In this document: positions 1-7,243 of the stretch, in pieces
Layout: every line of letters starts with the position of its first letter
How positions within the stretch are numbered: position 1 is the stretch's first letter
Assembly (NCBI GenBank): GCA_022819745.1
Contig: JAJEGS010000052.1
Coordinates: 1 to 12,573, forward strand
Source: Candidatus Latescibacterota bacterium
GTDB lineage: Bacteria > Latescibacterota > UBA2968 > UBA8231
Direction of reading: 5' to 3'
Length of the DNA stretch: 12,573 nt
Notes under the pieces: model-generated
What the model saw: the letters and a program-made list of their open reading frames with translations, nothing else
Told to the model about the DNA's origin: nothing
Databases searched by the model: none
Program-made: the position numbers and the translations under genes

Positions 1-129
1 GCTGAGCACATGGTCCCAGACGAACACCCCGTCAAGCCCAGCCTCATCGGCAGCCTCAGCGATATCCCCAAACGCCACCAGGTCCGCCAACGCCCCAAAC
101 AACGGCATCGTCAACCCATGTCGCACCAC
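1..129 (-). CDS. Luciferase-like (LLM class, probably F420-dependent) oxidoreductase, N-terminal fragment cut by the window edge
   Basis: Reading the minus strand from a GTG at 129 (a second GTG follows at 126) gives 43 uninterrupted codons that run off position 1. The peptide contains RHGLTMPLFGALAD, then AFGDIAEAADEAGLDG and ends VFVWDHVLS. This order (a short first beta strand, an AEAADEAGLDG helix, and the F-x-W-D-H strand) is the classic N terminus of bacterial luciferase-like TIM-barrel monooxygenases, many of which use F420 in actinobacteria. Only about one eighth of such a protein (usually near 300 residues) is visible, so substrate and cofactor cannot be decided. No convincing ribosome binding site precedes the start; a leaderless start is possible. 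It reads away from the defence genes and is probably the ordinary flank of the island. Confidence 0.72.
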   Translation of the reverse strand, partial: MVRHGLTMPLFGALADLVAFGDIAEAADEAGLDGVFVWDHVLS

Positions 130-508
130 CCCCGACCCTAGTTTGAAGATGGGCGAAGAAATTGCCGATATGGCTAGCGCCACACTGGGCTAGAGTGTCC
201 TCAGTATTCCCCGCCTGGCCTGCTCCGCAGGGCATGGCGGGGCTATTTTTTCCACCAGATCGGCTTTCGCAGACCAGCTTTAGAACGCCTGCGAACCACA
301 CCCTCAGGCACCAAGTGGACCCTTGCCTTACCCGCTCCGCCACCCCTCGCATGGATACTTCGGGGATGCCAAGACTCAGATACACAAGCGCCACTAGATA
401 GACGTTCTGATCCGTTTCGCCATGGTTGACGAGTATCCGCGCCTTGGCGCGATGTGACCCCCGGCTCAGAGATTCCGCGGTGGGCAGCCGAATAAGGATC
501 GCTCGGCG
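130..508. other. Gap between the monooxygenase and hamA; no supported protein gene
   Basis: Apart from the terminator-like hairpin, nothing here is clearly functional. An open frame on the minus strand (526 down to 56) overlaps the monooxygenase start in another frame, has no ribosome binding site and gave no recognisable domain, so it is not called. The promoters of the divergent flanking genes must lie here, but no clear -35/-10 pair could be chosen. Confidence 0.5.
209..251 (+). terminator. Strong rho-independent terminator-like hairpin
   Basis: A perfect 7-bp G/C stem, CCCCGCC (209-215) with GGCGGGG (236-242), encloses a further pairing core (CCTGC/GCAGG around 219-231) and is followed by CTATTTTTT. 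The U-run is only on the plus strand, so it would stop rightward transcription ahead of hamA. No plus-strand gene is visible upstream inside the window. A smaller hairpin, ACACT (182-186) with AGTGT (194-198), lies just before it. The element may stop antisense transcripts of the monooxygenase or end a short RNA. Confidence 0.6.
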
Positions 509-1384
509 GTGTGCCGCTACCGTCACCTGTGTGAGTCGGAGGCAGCACGCGAGTTGAGGGTTGAAGCCGTGGCTGTTTCAGATTGTTTCACTCTAAGTCT
601 TGTAGCCCATGACGACGCTTGGTGGTTCCACGCACAGATCAATGCCGGAGACCGAAACCAAGTGGCTCAGTTGGTCGCTGTGGACATAGTGCGTCGGCTG
701 CTTGATCCTTGCCCTGAAGCCCTTGACAGTTGGGAAGCTAGACGAGAGGGCGGGTCAGCCCACGACGCGCCGACGAGGGAGGTAATCGAGTCGTATCTGC
801 TTGCAGATTTTGCCGATGCTGGCAATGCGACGCGGCTGCAAGGCGCTGTTGTGGAGCACCTCTGGGCTTGTCTGGCCTGTGACCTTGATGGAGGTTGGGG
901 AAGGCCCTTGCACGTGGAGCACGAGCACTTCTCTGTCATCGACCATGGCGGCGACGGCTTGTCCATCTACGACAGCGATGCGCCGATCCTCGGATTCCGC
1001 CTGTGGGAGTCGAAGCAGCATTCGTCGGCTGCAAAACCTGTCGGTGCGGTGATCACCGAGGCATCCGGCCAGCTCAAGTCGAACGGTTCGGAGTACCTGG
1101 CGCGGATGTCAAAGCCCTTGCAGCTCAACGACGACCAGCGAATCCGGCTGCTGGCGGGAATGGTCGTCAAACTCTGGACGACCGAGGATCCGGCTGCCGG
1201 CGTCGGGGTATCGGTGGGGACCGAAGCCGAGGGTGCAATGCCGGAACGCCCTTTTCAAGGGCTCCGAAAGGCGTTCGGACATTTGCCCACACCGCAGCAC
1301 CGCGAAGGCCTCATCATTGAGATCCCCGATCTTGCAGGCTTCGCGTCGGAGGTGCGCGAAGAGGTTTTCAAGGGAATCGATTAG
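509..1384 (+). CDS. hamA: HamA-like effector nuclease of a Hachiman system (DUF1837, PD-(D/E)XK fold)
   Basis: The 291-residue protein has the layout of DUF1837/HamA proteins. A helical N-terminal part is followed by G-G-D149-G, a strand pair, and then GFRLWESKQ with E167-x-K169, a D...ExK nuclease signature. E117 in an upstream helix could complete the metal site. In Hachiman, HamA is a DNA nuclease held in check by the helicase HamB and released on infection. That role is inferred here from family and context. Its TAG stop (1382-1384) is directly followed by the ATG of the helicase, so the two are surely one operon. The start is uncertain: GTG 509 has AAGGA at 494-498, but TTG 554 has GGAGG at 538-542, and GTG 569 is also in frame. 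Recognisable sequence begins near residue 22, so a shorter form is plausible. The related AbpA (AbpAB) is an alternative family label. Confidence 0.78.
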   Translation: MCRYRHLCESEAARELRVEAVAVSDCFTLSLVAHDDAWWFHAQINAGDRNQVAQLVAVDIVRRLLDPCPEALDSWEARREGGSAHDAPTREVIESYLLADFADAGNATRLQGAVVEHLWACLACDLDGGWGRPLHVEHEHFSVIDHGGDGLSIYDSDAPILGFRLWESKQHSSAAKPVGAVITEASGQLKSNGSEYLARMSKPLQLNDDQRIRLLAGMVVKLWTTEDPAAGVGVSVGTEAEGAMPERPFQGLRKAFGHLPTPQHREGLIIEIPDLAGFASEVREEVFKGID

Positions 1385-4300
1385 ATGGACCGTGCGCTGA
1401 ACCTGGGGCTGCTCACCGGCGCGCTCGATGACACAGCAAATCTGCCTAGTCCACAGCAGTTGCGCCGGATGCTGGCCGACGCAGAGGTGGCGGCGTTCTT
1501 CCGATCCGACCAAGAGATCAGCGATCAACTCCTCGAGACCGCTTGGAATCTCCACCACGTCGGGACAGCACGCCCCCAGCTGGCCATCTACGAGCCCGAA
1601 CGCCAGGTTCAGGCAAACTCCGTCGCAGCGCACATCTTCGACCTCGCTCTTCAAGCCGGCGACGTTGATAGGGACTTGCAGCTCGTCTATTCCTTCGCGG
1701 CCCAGGTCAGCGCCATCCGCGGCGACAGAGCCCCCAATGCGGCCGCCTTGGGCCGACGGTTGCCGCCACCATCGGCAGTGTTGGCCGTCGAGCCGGGACG
1801 AGCATCGCTGGAGCTAGGCTGCGCTTTGCTCGCACTCGACCGACGCGCCACCGTGACGCTTCAACGCTCCCTTGCGGCCCAGGCCCAAGCCAGCCAAGTT
1901 GCCTCGCCGGGCACGGACCTGTTGGACACCGGACTAGCCAGCGCCGCCGGAGTGATTGAGGGCGTCAACCAGCTCCAGCGCTACCTCGCGTACGGCGACT
2001 CCGGCGCCCTCGACGAAGCCCGACAGATCCTGACCCGGGCGGCGAACAACCCGGCGTCTTTTCGCGATCTCGACTCTAGGTGGGTGGCCGCCCACTTAGT
2101 CGACCTCTGCGACGACTTTGGACGATCGTCGGTGTGGGCGATCCTGCCCGAGGAGACGCCGCCCGGCGTCGGGCAGGCGATGACCCTCGGCGACCCCCCG
2201 GTCATGACGCTCTGGCCGCCGCAAATCGACCTGCTGGCAGACACGGGTCGAAGTCCCCTCCGAGCGGGTGTGAAACGCGCGGTGCTGTCGTTTCCCACGA
2301 GTGCGGGTAAGACGCTACTCGCGCAGCTGCTTGTCGCCCACCACCTCGCAGTGGCTGACACCGGCGTGTGCTTCGTTGCGCCCAGCCACAGCCTTTGCCG
2401 AGAGATCCGCGAGGGGCTGGACCGCAGACTGTGGGCGCTGCGGAGATTCACCGCCGCGGACGGTCCGCTCGGATTCCACCGGAACACGCAGGCCCAAGTG
2501 ATCGTCATGACCCCAGAGAAGCTCGCATCCCGCCTTCGCGCGGACGAGCAGGAGCTGCTCGACGATTTCGGGCTGTTCGTGCTCGACGAAGCGCATCTGG
2601 TCGACGACGAAACCAGAGGCTGGTCATTCGAGACGCTCATCTCACGGCTCAACTCGCTCACCGCTCACACCGGACATCGGATCGTGCTGCTCTCGGCGGC
2701 CCTCGGCGGAACCGCCAGCATCCACACATGGCTGGGAACCGAAGGCGCTGGAACCGTCGAGACAAGCACCTGGCGCGGCCCCCGCCGGCTTCACGCCGCC
2801 TACACATACCAAGAGGACATGGCTTCTGCGGTTGTGCAACCACCCACTGGAAGGCAGCGCGTCGAGCGCACAGTAACCGATTTCTACGGAATCGTCAGCC
2901 TGCATGTCGACGAGGGAGCGGCGATCGCCACCCGCCAGGCAAAGGTCGGCCAAGTTATCGCCACGCCAAAAGGCAAGCCGAAGCGTCCTACGGTGCCTGA
3001 ACGGCTGCTGCCAATTGTTGGCCTGGCCGCCAGGTCCGGCCCGGTCCTTACCGTTCACGCCACCAGGAAGGCTGCCGAGCGGATGGCTCAGGAGATCGCC
3101 AAGACACGCGAGGAAGACGATGCAGCCCTATTGATCGTTCAACTGGCCGAGCAGCGATTGGGTCCGACCCATAGCCTGGTGACGGTTCTCCGCACAGGGG
3201 TGGCATACCACCATGCGGCGCTGCCCTCCGACGTGCAAGCAGAGATAGAGGACGCGATGCGGCACGGCGCGATCGACATCATCTGCGCCACTAGCACCCT
3301 GACCGAGGGAATCAACCTGCCAGTTCGCACTGTCGTCATCTCCGAGCGAGGCTATTTCGACGGCACCCAATTCCACACCTTTATCGACTCAGCCGGACTG
3401 ATGAACGCCGCTGGTCGAGCGGGGCGCGCCGGACGGGAGACTGAAGGGTGGGTGGTAGTCAACTACGAACACGGGGCGCCAATTCCGCGCCAAGCCCTCA
3501 AAGAACTCGACCAGCAACTCGAAGTCCGCAGCACCCTAACGCTCGAGTCGGCACTCGAACAGCTGGGGGAATACGAGGCACTAATCCATGAGACAGCCGC
3601 CCTCGTTCTGGAGAATGTGCCGGACACGGTCGACGGGTTCCTCGCGTATTGCTGGTATCTCGCAGATGCCGCTGACGTGTTGAGCCCCGATGACCGCCGC
3701 GACCGGGTGATCTCCGGGATACGGGAAACCCTCGCCTGGCAACAGCTCTCTCCAGGCGTCCAGTCCCGGTGGGAGGCAATCGCCGCAAGGGCAGCCGGTG
3801 CCTACGACCAGGCAGCGGAGGGGCAGCGCCGCCGCTGGGCCAGAAGCGGCATACGCCTTTCTGCCAACGTCGTGCTCGAATCTGTCGCCGAAAGCGCTTC
3901 AGCAGCCATCGACCGGCTAGTGCCCGCCGACCTCGACAACCCTGTTGAGCTCAGCGCAGCGATCCTTGGCGACGGCAGGCTGGAGCAGCTGCTGAGTCTC
4001 GTCGACCCGAGGGACTTCAGATTCAAGCGCCGCCGCCACGGCCCTATCGAAGAAGTCAGCGTCGACCTTCTAGCCCTTATCCTGGATTGGGTGAGCGGAA
4101 CGCCGCTCACCGATTTGGCCGCCATCCACCTAGAGGAAGTCCAAGGCGGAGACGATGACGCGTACCGGTTCGAGCAGCTGAGCAACTTCCTCACCCGCAT
4201 CTGCGAACACCACCTCCCGTTCACTCTCGGAACCGTCCTCGAATGGATCAACGCCGGACGCAGCGAAGAGGTGAACCCTTCGCTTCCCGCCCACCTCCAC

Positions 4301-4813
4301 TACGGCGTTCCCGGCGGAGAAGCCCTAGCGCTGCTCACGCGCGGCGTCCGCTCACGGCGCATAGCGACTGCTATCGGAGCGCGGGCAATTGATGATGGCA
4401 TCTCAATGGATGCCCTGCGGGGTTGGCTGGCGCATATGGGGCCTATTCGATGGCGAGCAGAATTCGATGCTGGACCAGCAGAAGTCGCCGACCTGCTCTA
4501 CTTCTCGCATGACCCATCCGCAGCGATAGGCGCCTCTTTGCTTGCCGGCGAAACCCGCACTATCGGGTTCGAGACCAGCGGTGCCCCTTGGGAGGCAGCA
4601 GAGCTACCGATCGTGCTTGCCACCGGCGATGAGAGGCCACGGCCTCTCGTGGTCATTGACAGCGGCGGTGAGATTGTAGGCCGGATCCGAGCATTTGAGC
4701 ACCGGCACCTAGCCGTATTGGCTGATGCTGGCTTCGAGCTGATTGCGACTCCCGAGACCAGAAGCGGCGACGGTACGGTGACCGAGATCCAAGTCAAGAT
4801 CCAGTTGGACTGA
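1385..4813 (+). CDS. hamB: HamB-like superfamily 2 (Ski2-like) DEAH helicase of a Hachiman system
   Basis: This 1142-residue protein carries a full set of SF2 helicase motifs: a Q-like WPPQ (277-280), Walker A FPTSAGKT (303-310), motif Ia VAPSHSLCREI (331-341), motif II DEAH (401-404), motif III as SAA (437-439) in place of SAT, the Ski2-like VAYHHAALP (607-614), motif V STLTEGINLP (637-646) and motif VI NAAGRAGRAGR (674-684). About 270 residues precede the motor and about 440 follow it; these lack motifs I can name and probably form the HamA-docking and DNA-sensing parts. HamB translocates on DNA using ATP and restrains HamA until it meets aberrant or phage-derived DNA; this is family knowledge, not seen here. 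The ATG follows the hamA stop with no gap, implying translational coupling. The frame is intact with even G/C-rich third positions, so the system is probably functional. Confidence 0.8.
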   Translation: MDRALNLGLLTGALDDTANLPSPQQLRRMLADAEVAAFFRSDQEISDQLLETAWNLHHVGTARPQLAIYEPERQVQANSVAAHIFDLALQAGDVDRDLQLVYSFAAQVSAIRGDRAPNAAALGRRLPPPSAVLAVEPGRASLELGCALLALDRRATVTLQRSLAAQAQASQVASPGTDLLDTGLASAAGVIEGVNQLQRYLAYGDSGALDEARQILTRAANNPASFRDLDSRWVAAHLVDLCDDFGRSSVWAILPEETPPGVGQAMTLGDPPVMTLWPPQIDLLADTGRSPLRAGVKRAVLSFPTSAGKTLLAQLLVAHHLAVADTGVCFVAPSHSLCREIREGLDRRLWALRRFTAADGPLGFHRNTQAQVIVMTPEKLASRLRADEQELLDDFGLFVLDEAHLVDDETRGWSFETLISRLNSLTAHTGHRIVLLSAALGGTASIHTWLGTEGAGTVETSTWRGPRRLHAAYTYQEDMASAVVQPPTGRQRVERTVTDFYGIVSLHVDEGAAIATRQAKVGQVIATPKGKPKRPTVPERLLPIVGLAARSGPVLTVHATRKAAERMAQEIAKTREEDDAALLIVQLAEQRLGPTHSLVTVLRTGVAYHHAALPSDVQAEIEDAMRHGAIDIICATSTLTEGINLPVRTVVISERGYFDGTQFHTFIDSAGLMNAAGRAGRAGRETEGWVVVNYEHGAPIPRQALKELDQQLEVRSTLTLESALEQLGEYEALIHETAALVLENVPDTVDGFLAYCWYLADAADVLSPDDRRDRVISGIRETLAWQQLSPGVQSRWEAIAARAAGAYDQAAEGQRRRWARSGIRLSANVVLESVAESASAAIDRLVPADLDNPVELSAAILGDGRLEQLLSLVDPRDFRFKRRRHGPIEEVSVDLLALILDWVSGTPLTDLAAIHLEEVQGGDDDAYRFEQLSNFLTRICEHHLPFTLGTVLEWINAGRSEEVNPSLPAHLHYGVPGGEALALLTRGVRSRRIATAIGARAIDDGISMDALRGWLAHMGPIRWRAEFDAGPAEVADLLYFSHDPSAAIGASLLAGETRTIGFETSGAPWEAAELPIVLATGDERPRPLVVIDSGGEIVGRIRAFEHRHLAVLADAGFELIATPETRSGDGTVTEIQVKIQLD

Positions 4814-5170
4814 CACCTGCACGCACCCGAATCTCCGCCTCGCCAAGCCCAGTTTCCCACCCTGTGGAGACACTCCGAAACTCGAGGCTCCTAGGTCTTC
4901 GGCAATGTGGCCACGGGGCTGATCGAGCCTCTGGATAATGGGGCCATAGCGCGATTCTCGTGCTGTGGCGGGCTAAGGTGCCGCTGTTGGCGGCGCGATC
5001 TATCGTGTCGAAAGTCCATGCCCTCGGGTTCCTATTTGCCCGGGGGCATGGCGCTTTCCGGACTTCTAGCCAGGGTCCGCTAAACCGCTTTCGGGGCACG
5101 CGACAATTGAGTAGCTGCAAAATGCAAAGCAGCCCCGAACCAACATCGGGTCCACAAATAGGAGTTCAAC
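4814..5170. other. Non-coding gap after hamB, with two RNA-structure candidates
   Basis: No plausible protein gene is seen on either strand; the minus-strand frame over 5120-4794 is proline/arginine rich and overlaps the hamB end. The gap holds a 13-bp hairpin (5010-5058), listed separately. It also holds a leader inverted repeat just before the next gene: TTCGGGGC (5090-5097) pairs with GCCCCGAA (5132-5139), with a competing GCTGC (5114-5118)/GCAGC (5129-5133) pairing. Confidence 0.5.
5010..5058 (+). terminator. Long GC-rich hairpin, probable terminator of the hamAB transcript
   Basis: CCATGCCCTCGGG (5016-5028) pairs over 13 positions (one G-U) with CCCGGGGGCATGG (5039-5051) around a 10-nt loop. 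AAAG (5011-5014) and CTTT (5054-5057) extend the stem past a small bulge. There is no proper U-run on either strand, so it may act as a U-less actinobacterial terminator, or may be part of a structured RNA. Confidence 0.45.
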
Positions 5171-6337
5171 GTGGCCGATCAGCCCGCTTACCCCGCTCCC
5201 TTCCAACCGATACCGCCCCATCCGCTCGGCCCCGATGTGGGCTTCGCACCTGCAGTTGAACTCGGTGATTGGACAGAAGCCAACGGAACATTCGGTGCCG
5301 AAATCCCTGAGATCGTCTGGTACATGGCGAACAATCTCAGCGACGATGAGCGGCTCCGCCTCGCGCACGCTACTGGAGGGGCGGTGCTCCGCGGCGAGGC
5401 AGGCCGAAAAGCGGGGGGGAGGATGCGCCAACACGGCTATAGGGGCCGCCTCTGGCTGGACCCCGCTGTGTACGAGCGGCCGGATGAGAATCGTCCGGAG
5501 ACTCTGTTCGGCGACTACTGGCTCGTAGCGCAGCAGGAATTGGAGGTCGTCGAGTTCATCAGCCCGGGCACACTCGTCGACGCAGGCGATTTCGACGGCC
5601 TGGCCCGCGCCGTTAGCGCCGAGCGGGACTGGGCCGAGCAGGCCGGCGGGCGGGCATCGCTTGCGCTGTCCCCTTACTGGCTCATCGACGGGTTGGCCAC
5701 GCTCATAGCGAGGCTTAAGCATGCCGAAGTGCCGATCGCGCTGGCATTCGTCCACCCCAAAGACCCTCTTGCCCTTGCCGGCGCGGTGAGCGGTCTCGTG
5801 CAGGTGCTCAAGGTAGTGCCGGACATGGCGATCTCCCGGAGCGATATCGGCACGTTCGGTGCCGCGGCGCACGGGGCGGTGCTGAGCTCCGTCGGAACGT
5901 CAGCGTCCGTGCGTCATGTAGTCCCCCCCGGACGGGGAGGCGGCTTCGCGAGGGACAGCTCCCCTAACGTATTTGTGCTGGAGTTGTTGGACTTCAAACT
6001 GGGATCGTGGCTCGACCAGCTCCCGCTAGAGGCGAGCCCGCGCTGTGAGATGCCGTGCTGTGAGGGCCAAGAGCTGCGTCGCTTCAACGACGAGCGCTGG
6101 CGGGGTGCCGCCCTAGAGCACAACATGATGGCAATCGGTTATGTGCGCAAGAAGATCCTTTCAGCCGCGCGAGGCATCCGACCCAACCTGTTCGCATCGA
6201 TGTGCCAGGATGCGATAGCAGAAGCGCAGCGTCTGTCTGCTGCGGCCAGACGGCGCTTCCCTGCCAGGCCCCAGATCAACGCGTGGGCGAGAATGGCAGC
6301 TGCCCTTCGGCCAGCTGCTGATAGGCCAGCTCCGTAA
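5171..6337 (+). CDS. Uncharacterised 388-residue protein with a C-x3-CC...H cluster, weakly resembling a tRNA-guanine transglycosylase-type barrel
   Basis: The GTG start at 5171 is well supported by GGAG at 5161-5164, six bases away. The protein opens with a proline-rich segment (7-21) followed by alternating strand/helix units. These include RLWLDPAVYE (93-102), EFISPGTLVDAGDFDGL (128-144), a conserved-looking strand VPIALAFVHPKDPLA (187-201) and SRSDIGTFGAAAHGA (222-236), then a glycine-rich VVPPGRGGG (250-258). C292, C296 and C297 together with H317 could bind zinc. TGT and DpdA enzymes carry a Cys-Cys-Cys-His zinc site in a similar C-terminal place, and the alternating pattern would suit a TIM barrel. 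The catalytic aspartates of TGT could not be placed with certainty. If the resemblance is real it might be a base-exchange or nucleic-acid-modifying enzyme. Its 3' end overlaps the opposing gene by 62 bases. Function is unproven. Confidence 0.75.
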   Translation: MADQPAYPAPFQPIPPHPLGPDVGFAPAVELGDWTEANGTFGAEIPEIVWYMANNLSDDERLRLAHATGGAVLRGEAGRKAGGRMRQHGYRGRLWLDPAVYERPDENRPETLFGDYWLVAQQELEVVEFISPGTLVDAGDFDGLARAVSAERDWAEQAGGRASLALSPYWLIDGLATLIARLKHAEVPIALAFVHPKDPLALAGAVSGLVQVLKVVPDMAISRSDIGTFGAAAHGAVLSSVGTSASVRHVVPPGRGGGFARDSSPNVFVLELLDFKLGSWLDQLPLEASPRCEMPCCEGQELRRFNDERWRGAALEHNMMAIGYVRKKILSAARGIRPNLFASMCQDAIAEAQRLSAAARRRFPARPQINAWARMAAALRPAADRPAP

Positions 6338-6899
6338 CCCACCATAGGTAGGGGCCCGGCATCGGTGTGACGGCGGCGGCGGCGGCAAGTGTTGTGACGT
6401 CCCCGCCCAGCACGCTTGCCACCCCGACGCCATAAAGCTGGGCCTCGAGCACTACCGGGTCGGCAGGATCGACTGCCCCCAGGACGGCCACGGCCATGGG
6501 GGTGAGTGCTGAAACTTGGCCTACGTGTGCCAGTGCCCTGTCGGCCCGCTTGGCGATTGCTAGCGCGCCGCCGATCCATAGCGGGGGGCGGACGGCCCTG
6601 ATCAGCGAATCGCCTCGCCTTTCTACGGCAGCGGCGGGTGCCCTCTGAAGTCGGTCCGCGACCCAGGCTGGGAGCGACGACTCCGGAATCGCCGCGCCCG
6701 CCGGAAGTTCCCACAGCGCAGTCAAGACCCTCTGGCTGGTTATCGCTCCAAGCCCTGCATCGCAGCGCCGGGCGTGCTCGCCTTCGTCGATGCGTACGAC
6801 CAGCTGCACAGGGCCTTCTCGCAATCTGACCTCGACCGGCTGGCCGCTGAAACCAAAGGCCTCGGCGCAGTTCATGCGGATGGAGTCGGCGATGGTCAC
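6276..6899 (-). CDS. Hypothetical 207-residue protein translated with an upstream XRE regulator
   Basis: The GTG at 6899 overlaps the TGA of the preceding regulator gene by four bases (GTGA), so it is almost certainly co-translated with it. No family is recognised. The N-terminal third looks like a small alpha/beta domain (VEVRLREGPVQLVVRIDEGE, residues 22-41, forms two strands). The middle and C-terminal parts are alanine rich with helical stretches such as RPPLWIGGALAIAKRADRAL (103-122) and VLGGDVTTLAAAAAVT (163-178). The latter could be buried helices but are not convincing membrane spans. No catalytic motif is visible. Its stop at 6276-6278 lies inside the opposing 388-residue gene. The regulator-plus-unknown arrangement facing a possible nucleic-acid-modifying protein suggests a partner, inhibitor or ligand-sensing role, but that is a guess. 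Confidence 0.7.
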   Translation of the reverse strand: MTIADSIRMNCAEAFGFSGQPVEVRLREGPVQLVVRIDEGEHARRCDAGLGAITSQRVLTALWELPAGAAIPESSLPAWVADRLQRAPAAAVERRGDSLIRAVRPPLWIGGALAIAKRADRALAHVGQVSALTPMAVAVLGAVDPADPVVLEAQLYGVGVASVLGGDVTTLAAAAAVTPMPGPYLWWVTELAYQQLAEGQLPFSPTR

Positions 6900-7243
6900 C
6901 GGCCTGCCCCCGCACTCCCAGACTTTCCAGTCTTCTCCTTTTCCTCAGCCGCCGCCCTCGCCTTCTCGGCGAGCTCGCCCAACGGCTCTCCAAGGGCCTC
7001 GGCAAGGTCGGCCACCAAGAAGAAACTCGGACCTGCACTCTTGCCTGCGAGCAGAGAGCGGACTGTCTCATAGCCGATCGCCGCTCTGTCCGAGAGCTGC
7101 TGGACAGACAGACGATTTTTTCTCTTGCTGCTCGTCAAGAGAATCCCGAGCTGCTCTGCCCGCAACCAGTCCGAATCCGTAAGCTCGCGCCTGCTAATAC
7201 AATAATAATACTGGTATAAAAATACCTTAAATGAAATCGTCAT
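6896..7243 (-). CDS. XRE/Cro-type helix-turn-helix regulator
   Basis: Residues 32-95 form a typical XRE domain: helix 1 LGILLTSSKRKN, helix 2 LSVQQLSDRAAI, recognition helix GYETVRSLLAGK, then VADLAEALGEPLGEL. A charged AAAEEKEKTGKSG tail follows. The product probably binds DNA and controls its own operon and perhaps the convergent 388-residue gene. The annotated ATG at 7243 is doubtful. It has no ribosome binding site, and codons 1-16 (FKVFLYQYYYCI) are an A/T-rich stretch that looks like promoter and operator DNA. It contains a perfect GGTAT-AAAA-ATACC palindrome at 7213-7226. The protein more likely starts downstream, for instance at TTG 7165 (residue 27). The GTGA overlap with the next gene shows coupling. 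Confidence 0.75.
   Translation of the reverse strand: MTISFKVFLYQYYYCISRRELTDSDWLRAEQLGILLTSSKRKNRLSVQQLSDRAAIGYETVRSLLAGKSAGPSFFLVADLAEALGEPLGELAEKARAAAEEKEKTGKSGSAGAGR
7198..7230 (-). promoter_or_regulatory. Candidate promoter/operator of the XRE-regulator operon
   Basis: This is the most A/T-rich patch of the G+C-rich part of the window. It contains a palindrome, GGTAT (7213-7217) and ATACC (7222-7226) around AAAA, next to minus-strand TATTATTATTGTATTA, which offers several -10-like hexamers. The position at the very start of a helix-turn-helix gene suits autoregulation. Confidence 0.45.

Noticed and set aside
56..526. 156-residue minus-strand frame opposite the hamA leader
   Set aside because: It overlaps the monooxygenase start in another frame, contains the plus-strand terminator, lacks a ribosome binding site and shows no known domain.
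1981..2661. 226-residue minus-strand frame inside hamB
   Set aside because: Serine/arginine-rich shadow of the helicase; hamB motifs are clear on the plus strand here.
5066..5872. 268-residue minus-strand frame opposite the 388-residue gene
   Set aside because: The plus-strand gene has a good ribosome binding site and plausible fold pattern; the antisense frame spans the hairpin-rich leader and matches nothing known.
6139..7071. 310-residue minus-strand frame overlapping the regulator pair
   Set aside because: Extremely arginine rich, a typical shadow frame in G+C-rich DNA; the GTGA-coupled pair explains the strand.
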